Below the pieces are notes generated by a model. That model was given only the letters and a program-made list of their open reading frames with translations, searched no databases and was not told the origin of the DNA. The position numbers and the translations under genes were made by a program. A stretch of 14,748 nt of DNA from an uncultured Flavobacterium sp. (lineage in GTDB: Bacteria; Bacteroidota; Bacteroidia; Flavobacteriales; Flavobacteriaceae), in contig NZ_CAMLRU010000055.1 in the NCBI RefSeq assembly GCF_946482535.1, positions 1 through 14,748 on the forward strand, written 5' to 3'. Below, one piece after another: positions 8,035 to 14,748 of the stretch. Every line of letters begins with the position of its first letter. The first letter of the stretch is position 1.

Positions 8035-9924
8035 TTATTTTAATATCATAAAAGTACATCTTCGGTTGGTAGCGTGTTCGCTATCGGTACAATCGTTTTT
8101 CGGACAGATAATCAGGGGTTTGCTTTCGCCGTAACCAACTGATTTCAGGCGTTTTCTGTCGATACCGTTTTGCACCAAGTATTCTAAAGCCGAAGCCGCT
8201 CTTCTGTTAGACAATCTCAAATTATACATTTCCGAAGCTCTGGTATCGGTGTGTGAACCGATTTGGATTTCCATGTATGGGTATTTTTTCAGTAAGCCAA
8301 CCAAGACATCTAAAACTTGGGCGGCTTGTGGTTTGATGTTCCATTTGTCTAAATCAAAATAAATATTCTCTAATTCGATTAAAACAGTTCCATCATCTTT
8401 CTTATTGATAATGTCTTCGGCGTCATAATAAGACTCGACTTTCATTTGCAAATCGATATAGACTTTACCTTTTTGGCTGGTATCAAATTCAGCTTCAGCC
8501 GGAATATAAAAGTCTTTGAAAGCCATGATTTTGTATTTCTTGTTTGGCTCGGTATTGAAGGTAAAATCGCCGTCTTTTCCAACCAAAATCTCTTCGAGCA
8601 ATTCGCCCTTATCGTTATACAATTTCACAGTAGCACCCGGTAAAAGTTCTGAAGATTTTAAATCTCTTACTTCACCTTCAACCAAGTATTGCAGTTTATT
8701 TTCTTCTCTGACAAAAGTGTATAAATTGTCATCGCCGGTTCGATTGGAGGCAAAATACCCTTTGTCATTGGCTTCATCCAAAATAAAATTGAAATCATCC
8801 ATTTCGCTATTGATGGTAGAACCCAGATTTAACGGTTTGTCAAATTCGGTATCCGTCAATTTATAACTCATAAAAATATCGAGATTCCCATTGCCTTGAT
8901 GGCCGTCTGAAGCAAAATATAGCGTTCCGTCTTCGGTTACAAAAGGAAACTGTTCGCGGTGAATAGTGTTAATGGTTTCGCCCAAATTTCTCGGTTGGCT
9001 GAAAGTGCCGTCCTGCAAAATATCGACTACAAAAATATCCATAGAACCAATCGTTCCTTTCATATCGCTGGCAAAGTAAAGTTTCTTGCCGTCTTTTGTT
9101 AAAAATGGATGTTGCACTGAATATTCATCGCTGGAGAAAGAACACATTTTGACATTGGTCCATTTTCCTCCAACATATTCCGCTTTGAATATTTTAACGG
9201 TGGCTACTCTTTCGTTACCGATTTCAACTTGCTTGTCACCGCTTCGGTTGAAGTACATGGTTTTACCATCGGCACTGAAAGTCGCATTACTTTCGTGTTT
9301 TTTGGTATTGATGATGTCCGGGAAAGGTTCTACTTGTACCAATTGTCCTTTGTCATTGACCGAAGCCATAAAGAGATCCAAATAAGGTCGGTCATTCCAA
9401 CCATAAGCTTTCTCGTCGGCATTTCTAAGCGAAGCAAATGTTACTTTATCGCCATAAAAAGCAATTCCGAAATCGCCGTTGGTTCTGTTTTTGGACATGG
9501 GTTCCAACTTGAAACTGTTAGGTGTGTTTCGGGTAACGTTCTTCATGAACTTAGGAGTGTTCTGGTCAAACCCTAAATACTCCGACATGATGGCATCGCC
9601 TTTATCAAAATCTTTGATTCCTTTTAAAGCATTAGCGTAGCGGAAATAGACTTCTTTTTTAACGCTGTCTTTAAAAGTAAAAAACAACTGCCCATAAGCC
9701 CTAACGGCATTATCCATTTGAAAATTATAATAATAACAATCTCCTAAATTTTGCAACACTTTTTGGGATTGTTCGAGTTGCTCATAAGCCGCCGCGGCTT
9801 TGACATAGGCTTTTCGATCAAACAATGAATGGGCTTGTTTGACACTTACTTTTTTTTGGGCAAAAAGAGTGGTGATACTGCAAAAAATAAAAAGTATGTA
9901 GAAGATTTTTTTCATCGTATCCAT
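8035..9924 (-). CDS. PorE-like OmpA-family protein (TPR, beta-propeller, regulatory-like, OmpA domains)
   Basis: Starting at 9924 the product has 629 residues. After a signal peptide (about 4-22, ending LFAQ) come TPR-like helices (about 29-100), WD40/PD40 propeller blades (about 215-405: FSADGKTMYF, LTKDGKKLYFASD, VTEDGTLYFASD), a carboxypeptidase regulatory-like beta domain (about 415-490), and an OmpA peptidoglycan-binding domain (about 515-628). The last contains IYFDLDKWNIK and SHTDTR...LSNRRA, with the Asp and Arg that bind diaminopimelate. This order is that of PorE, a T9SS accessory protein anchoring the outer-membrane machinery to the cell wall. PorE is a lipoprotein; here no cysteine follows the signal, so a soluble periplasmic form is expected. 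The ATG at 9924 lies one base after the upstream stop. An ATG at 9951 would overlap that gene by 26 bases and put ten polar residues before the signal; 9915 is also possible. Confidence 0.86.
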   Translation of the reverse strand: MDTMKKIFYILFIFCSITTLFAQKKVSVKQAHSLFDRKAYVKAAAAYEQLEQSQKVLQNLGDCYYYNFQMDNAVRAYGQLFFTFKDSVKKEVYFRYANALKGIKDFDKGDAIMSEYLGFDQNTPKFMKNVTRNTPNSFKLEPMSKNRTNGDFGIAFYGDKVTFASLRNADEKAYGWNDRPYLDLFMASVNDKGQLVQVEPFPDIINTKKHESNATFSADGKTMYFNRSGDKQVEIGNERVATVKIFKAEYVGGKWTNVKMCSFSSDEYSVQHPFLTKDGKKLYFASDMKGTIGSMDIFVVDILQDGTFSQPRNLGETINTIHREQFPFVTEDGTLYFASDGHQGNGNLDIFMSYKLTDTEFDKPLNLGSTINSEMDDFNFILDEANDKGYFASNRTGDDNLYTFVREENKLQYLVEGEVRDLKSSELLPGATVKLYNDKGELLEEILVGKDGDFTFNTEPNKKYKIMAFKDFYIPAEAEFDTSQKGKVYIDLQMKVESYYDAEDIINKKDDGTVLIELENIYFDLDKWNIKPQAAQVLDVLVGLLKKYPYMEIQIGSHTDTRASEMYNLRLSNRRAASALEYLVQNGIDRKRLKSVGYGESKPLIICPKNDCTDSEHATNRRCTFMILK

Positions 9925-9925
9925 T

Positions 9926-10891
9926 TTAAAAGAATCTTGGTGATTTATCATACCCTTTTCCTGAAAGTCGCCCTAAATCGAGGTCGAATAAAACAAAAAC
10001 CTCGTGTGAACCTGTATTGAACTTTCGGAGGTTTGTTAACGTATAATCATAAGAATAGCCTATTCTTAATCTTGGTGTTACATAAAAACTGGCTAACCCG
10101 CTAACCGAATCATCTAATCGATAACCTAATCCGGCTTCAAATTTATTGTTGATTAGGACGTTGGTCGTTAAGTCGAGAGCAACCGGTGCGCCTTGAACTC
10201 CTTTGGCCATGAAAGCCGGTTTGATTTTTAAATTGTCATTGCCGTTAAGGGTAAACACATAACCACCGGTGAAAAAATAGTGAATCGCTTCTACTCCGGT
10301 TGTAACGATGCCATTGGCATTTTCGAGATGTTTGGTGGTTAGCAAGTTTGGCGTTGAAAACCCTAAATAATAATTATCTCCAAACAAATATGTTCCGGCA
10401 CCAACGTTAGGAAACGTTTGACTGATGTTATTTTCAAAAGCCGGGTCGAGCAACGGGCTGGTATATTGAAATCCGTTAAAATTGGTACTGAATAAAGTTA
10501 CACCCGCTTTCACTCCGAAAGACAATCTCGTCTTTTCAGACAATGATAACACATAGGCAAAGTCGGCATAAATATTACTTTCTTCTACTACATCGCCAAT
10601 TTCGTCATGAACAATAGAAATACCCATTTCTACTTTTCTGGACAAAGGTTTGTGGGCAAAAAAGGATTGGGTTGTGGGTGCGCCTTCAATGCCTACCCAT
10701 TGGGCACGATAAATACCGCCCATGTTAATCACATCTTTATTTTCTGTCGCATACGCCGGATTGATAACGCTCATGTTGTACATGTAATGGGTGAACTGAG
10801 GATCTTGTTGGGCCAGCAACGAAGAAGAGCTCAATACCATAAGTATCGCAGAAAAATAGTGAATGATTTTATGTTTCATAATTGTACTCAT
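9926..10891 (-). CDS. PorP/SprF family type IX secretion outer-membrane protein
   Basis: The 321-residue product has a signal peptide (about 5-27, ending LLAQ) followed by QDPQFTHYMYNMSVINPAYA, the diagnostic N-terminus of the PorP/SprF family. The remainder alternates short amphipathic strands and turns (for example LSFGVKAGV, NYYLGFSTP, PRLRIGYSYDY), as in an outer-membrane beta barrel. SprF of F. johnsoniae is needed for secretion and surface attachment of SprB, a type B C-terminal-domain cargo. This gene lies directly downstream of such a cargo gene, with 5 bases between them, so it is probably the dedicated partner of that cargo. It also touches the OmpA-family gene downstream. An internal ATG at 10879 (MKHKIIHYF) is an equally good signal-peptide start. 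Confidence 0.93.
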   Translation of the reverse strand: MSTIMKHKIIHYFSAILMVLSSSSLLAQQDPQFTHYMYNMSVINPAYATENKDVINMGGIYRAQWVGIEGAPTTQSFFAHKPLSRKVEMGISIVHDEIGDVVEESNIYADFAYVLSLSEKTRLSFGVKAGVTLFSTNFNGFQYTSPLLDPAFENNISQTFPNVGAGTYLFGDNYYLGFSTPNLLTTKHLENANGIVTTGVEAIHYFFTGGYVFTLNGNDNLKIKPAFMAKGVQGAPVALDLTTNVLINNKFEAGLGYRLDDSVSGLASFYVTPRLRIGYSYDYTLTNLRKFNTGSHEVFVLFDLDLGRLSGKGYDKSPRFF

Positions 10892-10896
10892 CTTCC

Positions 10897-13800
10897 TTAT
10901 CTGTTTAGATATACTCTGCCTTGGACTGCTTTTCTTACACCGTCATTGAAATTCAATATGTAGAAATAAACGCCCGGCGGTAATAAATTATTACCCAAAT
11001 TCAATCCGCCAACGGTGGTTGTTCCATCCCAGTTTGGAGTATTTCTGTTTCCGGTGTAAATCAAATTCCCGTATCTATTGTAGATTTCCAATTTGAAGTT
11101 CGGATATAAAATCGGTAGGTTTTCAATTTCAAAAGTGTCGTTGATGCCGTCATTATTGGGTGAAAATCCATCCGGAATTAAAATGTCGTCACAAACCGTT
11201 AAGTCAACCGTAACCTCTAACCTAACCGTGCCTTCACAACCACTAGCCGTGGTCAAAGCAGCATAATAAGTTGTGCCGTTTACCAATAAATCAGTTCCTG
11301 CATAAGCCGTTCCGCCTGTTGGTGCATTGTACCAAATTACTGTAGGGAATCCAACCAAGTTAGCGGTTAAACTTTCAATTGTTGGGCTATCATCTTCACA
11401 GAAAAGATTGCCGTCTTGTATGATTTGTGGTGTGCCTAATTGAGTAACATTGAAATCAATTGGAGCCACTATATTTCCGCTTATTCCACAAGTAGTTGTC
11501 ACAGAGTTCAATTGATCTATGGTTAAAGTGGTTGTTCCGTTATTGACTAAATCCGTTGCCGGAATAGTAAACGTACCTACACCACCGGTAAAAGTAACTG
11601 TCACTGTAGTCGAAGCAGTATTGGCCCCCGACAATTGATAGTTTATGGTATAATCACCATCAGGCATATCCGTTGTTCCTGAAATGGTTACCAAACTGGC
11701 ATAATTGGCACAAGTATCTTGAACCGTAACCGTTGCTGTAGTTAAATTTGGAATCGGATAAATAACAAAGTTTACAACGGCATTTTCATTAGGATTGGTA
11801 CAGCCTGTTGCAGCAATAATTCCGATAATGGTTAAAGTGTAATTTCCTGCTAGTGTGAATATTGATGAAGGAACTGTAAACTGTCCCACGCCTCCAGTTA
11901 CGGTTATATTTCCGGTTACTCCTGAAGTTGGCGTTGCGCCTGGTATTGAATAATTAAACTGGTAAACACCATCGGGTAGATTAATGGCATTGGTAATATT
12001 GACCACCACATCTGTTCCTAAACATACATTGACTGCAGCTAAACTAGCGCTATCAATATCGGCTAAAGGTCTTACAATAATTTGAGCTGCTACACCGGTT
12101 AATGCCGTTGAACAATTGGTAACAGTATTTAAAATATTGGTAAAAGTAATGACAGTTGTCCCAACATTAGGCAGAGAAGCACTTGGAATACTAAAGTTTC
12201 CGGCACCGGAAGCGATTGTAACAGTTGCCGTTTGTCCCAATAAAGTATTGGCACCGGCCAAATCATAACTCAGTGTATAAACGCCATCGGCCATTCCGTT
12301 TAAATTGACAATCACATTGGCACCGAGACATGCCGGTGAAATGGTAACATTAACCGTAGTTAATTGAGGAGTTGGCAAAATAGTAAACTGAACTGTTTCG
12401 GTATCCGAACCGCATAAATTGGTAACAGTATAGGTATAAGAGTAAGTTCCGGCAGCGAGATTAATTATTGTAATTGGAGAAGTTACCGTTTGTGCTGAAC
12501 CATCTGTCCAAACACCACCGGAATCTTGTCCGGTCAATAAGGTAGCCAAATCTAAAACTCCAACACTTGGACACAAAGAAACTATACCCGTAAATGTCCC
12601 GGCATTTGGCAAAGGATTAACGACGACAGTAACCGTTGAACTTGCATTGGCACATGGAGAAGTTCCAAGAACTGTATAAGTAAAATGATAAGTCCCAACA
12701 GCCACAGCCGAAGGATTAAAAATATTTCCGGTTAAGGCACCTGAAGTATCATCATCATTCCATGTTCCTCCCGCATTTTGAGTACCATCCAAACCGGTAA
12801 ACAAATCCAAAGAAGTAATGTTAATACAAGTATTCAAGGTTTGACCTATTCCACCTGAGTTTGCCGCAGGGACAACTGTTACCTCAACCGTAGCTGAAAC
12901 AGAAGGACAAAACGCAGAAGTGACCGTATAAGTATAAATATTTGTAGCATCAATCGCAGGGTTGAACACTCCGGTTCCGCTCGCTAAAGCCGGCGACCAT
13001 GTCCCTCCCGTTTCTGCTGTACTTCCTAATAATACGAATAAATCCTGAGCAGCATCAGTTGAACACAAAGTGAGTGTACTATTATTACCGGCTATCGGTA
13101 ACGGATTTACTACTACTGTAACGGTTGAAGTAGCATCGACACATGGAGAAACTCCCGTAACTGTATAAGTAAAATGATAAGTTCCAACTCCAATCGTTGA
13201 TGGATTAAATATATTTCCTGCTAAAGCTCCGGTAGCGTCGTCATCATTCCATGTTCCTGAGCCTTGTGTCCCGTCAAGCCCTGTAAATAAATCAACCGAA
13301 GTTGAGCTTATACAAGCATTCAATGTTTGTCCTATGCCTCCGGAATTTGGTGCCTGAATTACAGTAACAATTACTTCAGCAGTATCAGTAGCACACAAAC
13401 CACCACCAACACTGTAAGTATAAGTTCCTGCCAAATCAACTGCCGGATTGAAAATTCCCGAACCACTGACTAAAGCCGGTGACCAAGTTCCTCCTGCTTG
13501 AGCATTAGATCCTAATAATAAAAATAAATCTTGTGCTGGATTATTAGAACACAAAGTAACGGAATTATCATCTCCCGCATTTGGAACAGGATTAACTGTT
13601 ACGGTTATTACAGCACTATCATTATCACAAGGTTGGGTTCCCGAAAGTGTATACGTATAATCGCCAGCAGCATCAACAGCCGGATCAAAAACTCCTGTAC
13701 CGCTTGCCATAGCCGGTGACCAAACTCCACCCGGTTGTGAATTAGGACCTAACAATAGTGCTAAATCTTGTACCGGACTGTTTACACAAAGCGTAACTGA

Positions 13801-14748
13801 ATTATTAGTTCCTGCTTCAGGTCCTGGAGTTACGGTTACTGTTACTGTTGAAGTATCATCAATACAAGGTGCAATCCCGGTAACTGTATAAGTATAAACT
13901 CCTGAAATATCAACTGCCGGATTGAAGACTCCTGTCCCACTGGCTAATGCCGGTGACCATGTCCCACCCGGTTGTGGACTTCCTGATAATGAAGCGAATA
14001 AATCAACAGAATTTTGGTTCGAACAAATATTCAATATTCCGTCGGTTCCAGCATCCGGCACCGGATTAACCGTTACTTGAACTGTAGCCGATGAGGATTG
14101 ACATGGTGCTGTTCCGGATAGTGTGTAAGTATAAGTTCCGCTTGTGTCTACAGCAGGATCAAAAACACCTGTTCCACTAACTAAAGCCGGTGACCAAGTT
14201 CCTCCTGTTTGTGCAGTTGGACCTAATAAGGTAAATAAATCAAATGACGGACTCAAAATACAAACCGTAGTATCTGCACTTATTCCGGCTATCGGCGGAT
14301 CGACTACCGTTAAAACCACACTACTCGGCTGCGGGTTAACACAACTCGGCGTGCCCGAACTTGCTACACTTACGATATTGATAGTAGTGTTGGCCGAATA
14401 CGTTCCGGTGATGGTAGCAGTACCCGAGCCGTTTAGAACTATCGTTTGATTGGCTCCGCCATCGATGTTATAAGTAACCGTAGCATTAGGTGTTCCGGTA
14501 AAGGTGAACGTTGCACTTTCATTGGCACAGATAACTGTCGGGGTAACCGATACACTTGCCGTTGGTAAAGGTAGTATGGTTAGAGTAACACTACTCGGTT
14601 GCGGGTTAACACAACTCGGAGTGCCCGAACTTGCTACACTTACGATATTGATAGTAGTGTTGGCCGAATACGTTCCGGTGATGGTAGCAGTACCCGAGCC
14701 GTTTAGAACTATCGTTTGATTGGCTCCGCCATCGATGTTATAAGTAAC
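10897..14748 (-). CDS. Giant tandem-repeat surface protein with T9SS type B / gliding-motility C-terminal domain (5' end beyond window)
   Basis: The frame is open from the right edge to a stop at 10897-10899, so 1283 residues of a larger protein are visible. The GTG at 14317-14319 is internal, because the frame continues upstream with the same type of repeats. From N to C: two copies of a ~90-residue domain (14290-14748), eight ~80-residue GG(T/V)W-type domains (12367-14289), three ~103-residue domains (11434-12366), one Ig-like domain (11185-11433) and the type B sorting domain (10900-11184). Composition is Thr/Gly/Ser/Val-rich, with almost no Lys or Arg before the last domain, typical of extracellular beta-sandwich stalks. 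Each complete domain has two cysteines. The role is probably adhesion or gliding, as for SprB, but no ligand-binding domain is visible in this part. It is co-transcribed with its SprF-like partner. Confidence 0.92.
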   Translation of the reverse strand, partial: VTYNIDGGANQTIVLNGSGTATITGTYSANTTINIVSVASSGTPSCVNPQPSSVTLTILPLPTASVSVTPTVICANESATFTFTGTPNATVTYNIDGGANQTIVLNGSGTATITGTYSANTTINIVSVASSGTPSCVNPQPSSVVLTVVDPPIAGISADTTVCILSPSFDLFTLLGPTAQTGGTWSPALVSGTGVFDPAVDTSGTYTYTLSGTAPCQSSSATVQVTVNPVPDAGTDGILNICSNQNSVDLFASLSGSPQPGGTWSPALASGTGVFNPAVDISGVYTYTVTGIAPCIDDTSTVTVTVTPGPEAGTNNSVTLCVNSPVQDLALLLGPNSQPGGVWSPAMASGTGVFDPAVDAAGDYTYTLSGTQPCDNDSAVITVTVNPVPNAGDDNSVTLCSNNPAQDLFLLLGSNAQAGGTWSPALVSGSGIFNPAVDLAGTYTYSVGGGLCATDTAEVIVTVIQAPNSGGIGQTLNACISSTSVDLFTGLDGTQGSGTWNDDDATGALAGNIFNPSTIGVGTYHFTYTVTGVSPCVDATSTVTVVVNPLPIAGNNSTLTLCSTDAAQDLFVLLGSTAETGGTWSPALASGTGVFNPAIDATNIYTYTVTSAFCPSVSATVEVTVVPAANSGGIGQTLNTCINITSLDLFTGLDGTQNAGGTWNDDDTSGALTGNIFNPSAVAVGTYHFTYTVLGTSPCANASSTVTVVVNPLPNAGTFTGIVSLCPSVGVLDLATLLTGQDSGGVWTDGSAQTVTSPITIINLAAGTYSYTYTVTNLCGSDTETVQFTILPTPQLTTVNVTISPACLGANVIVNLNGMADGVYTLSYDLAGANTLLGQTATVTIASGAGNFSIPSASLPNVGTTVITFTNILNTVTNCSTALTGVAAQIIVRPLADIDSASLAAVNVCLGTDVVVNITNAINLPDGVYQFNYSIPGATPTSGVTGNITVTGGVGQFTVPSSIFTLAGNYTLTIIGIIAATGCTNPNENAVVNFVIYPIPNLTTATVTVQDTCANYASLVTISGTTDMPDGDYTINYQLSGANTASTTVTVTFTGGVGTFTIPATDLVNNGTTTLTIDQLNSVTTTCGISGNIVAPIDFNVTQLGTPQIIQDGNLFCEDDSPTIESLTANLVGFPTVIWYNAPTGGTAYAGTDLLVNGTTYYAALTTASGCEGTVRLEVTVDLTVCDDILIPDGFSPNNDGINDTFEIENLPILYPNFKLEIYNRYGNLIYTGNRNTPNWDGTTTVGGLNLGNNLLPPGVYFYILNFNDGVRKAVQGRVYLNR
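10900..11184 (-). other. T9SS type B sorting / gliding motility-associated C-terminal domain
   Basis: The last 95 residues contain DGFSPNNDGINDTFEIENL, the signature of the CHU_C / gliding motility C-terminal domain. LEIYNRYGNLIYTG, NWDGT and PPGVYFYIL follow, ending in GRVYLNR. It has no cysteine, unlike every upstream domain. In this family the domain directs export through the type IX system, with a PorP/SprF-like partner encoded next door. Confidence 0.93.
11434..12366 (-). repeat. Three tandem ~103-residue beta domains (S1-S3)
   Basis: Three consecutive protein repeats: S1 12061-12366, S2 11749-12060 and S3 11434-11748 (102, 104 and 105 residues). Shared landmarks are a cysteine near position 13, DG(V/D)Y near 29-33, an aromatic YxLxGA-like stretch near 34-42, a GG(V)G-F-(S/T)(I/V)P turn near 55-64 and a cysteine near 85. 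They are distinct from the upstream GG(T/V)W repeats and are diverged at DNA level. The evident function is a spacer in the surface stalk. Confidence 0.8.
12367..14289 (-). repeat. Eight tandem ~80-residue domains, two interleaved subtypes
   Basis: Coordinates: R1 14056-14289, R2 13819-14055, R3 13582-13818, R4 13348-13581, R5 13096-13347, R6 12862-13095, R7 12607-12861, R8 12367-12606. R1-R4 and R6 share DLF-LLG, GG(T/V)WSPA, SG(T/S)G(V/I)F(D/N)PA(V/I)D and YTY(T/S). R5 and R7 form a second subtype with SGGIGQTLN, DLFTGLDGTQ, GTWNDDD, GNIFNPS and GTYHFTYTV. R8 is a diverged relative. Each repeat has one cysteine near position 10-12 and another near 63-70, and ends in a V-x-V-x-P-like linker before the next AG/SG start. 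Confidence 0.9.
14290..14748 (-). repeat. ~90-residue domain repeat with near-identical DNA (second copy cut by window edge)
   Basis: Positions 14321-14478 and 14591-14748 match at 156 of 158 bases with an offset of 270 bases (90 codons). The last 128 bases (14351-14478 versus 14621-14748) are identical. The two differences (14329/14599 and 14350/14620) are third-position and silent (Gln and Thr codons). The encoded domain runs from about 14562 to 14290 and includes VTYNIDGGANQTIVLNGSG and VICANESATFTFTGTP. The match reaches the window edge and likely continues. Confidence 0.95.

Noticed and set aside
8446..9576. Several plus-strand reading frames opposite the OmpA-family gene
   Set aside because: They are shadows of a well-supported gene with recognisable domains, and have no family resemblance of their own.
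10897..14319. Adhesin gene starting at the GTG at 14319
   Set aside because: The frame stays open to the window edge and encodes the same repeat class upstream, and there is no signal peptide after this GTG. It is an internal valine codon.
14144..14719. Two plus-strand reading frames with nearly identical tails (14144-14449 and 14504-14719)
   Set aside because: They are antisense to the adhesin repeats; their similarity simply mirrors the 270-base direct repeat. No promoter or start signal supports them.
12367..14748. Regularly spaced repeats as a possible CRISPR array
   Set aside because: The period is 234-270 bases, the frame is open throughout, and the repeats encode conserved protein domains.

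Overview
The window looks like a chromosomal segment of a Flavobacterium-like member of the Bacteroidota. Evidence is moderate-to-low GC, A-rich gene starts without clear Shine-Dalgarno sequences, TTTG/TAnnTTTG promoter elements, a PafA-type alkaline phosphatase, and a type IX secretion system (T9SS) type B cargo gene followed by a PorP/SprF gene. There are no tRNA or rRNA genes, no insertion sequences and no CRISPR array. Coding density is high and no gap exceeds about 190 bases.

Layout. (1) Positions 1-3048, minus strand: a tightly packed operon for surface or lipid-linked glycosylation. It reads a GT-C/GT39-like membrane glycosyltransferase, then a DPM1/GtrB-like family 2 glycosyltransferase, then a class I SAM methyltransferase cut by the left edge. 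(2) Positions 3089-4340, minus: sucC, the succinyl-CoA ligase beta subunit, with its own promoter and a strong terminator, and no sucD beside it. (3) Positions 4527-6227, plus: a small lipocalin-like lipoprotein and lysA (diaminopimelate decarboxylase), the latter with a textbook Bacteroidota promoter. (4) Positions 6263-7873, minus: a PafA-like phosphatase, convergent with lysA and separated from it by a bidirectional terminator. (5) Positions 7966-14748, minus: a three-gene T9SS cassette. It encodes a giant tandem-repeat surface protein with a gliding-motility/type B C-terminal domain (5' end beyond the window), a PorP/SprF outer-membrane partner, and a periplasmic TPR / beta-propeller / regulatory-like / OmpA protein with the domain order of PorE. 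A perfect 12-bp hairpin and T tract closes it.

How it works together. By analogy with Flavobacterium johnsoniae SprB/SprF, the repeat protein is probably exported by the T9SS and held at the surface with help from its dedicated SprF-like partner. The OmpA protein would tie that outer-membrane assembly to peptidoglycan. The most interesting signal is the internal evolution of the adhesin: near-identical DNA repeats at the right edge, a duplicated two-domain unit in the middle, and a conserved cysteine pair in every complete domain. The rest of the window is ordinary core metabolism and envelope biology. I did not find a convincing wholly new system.
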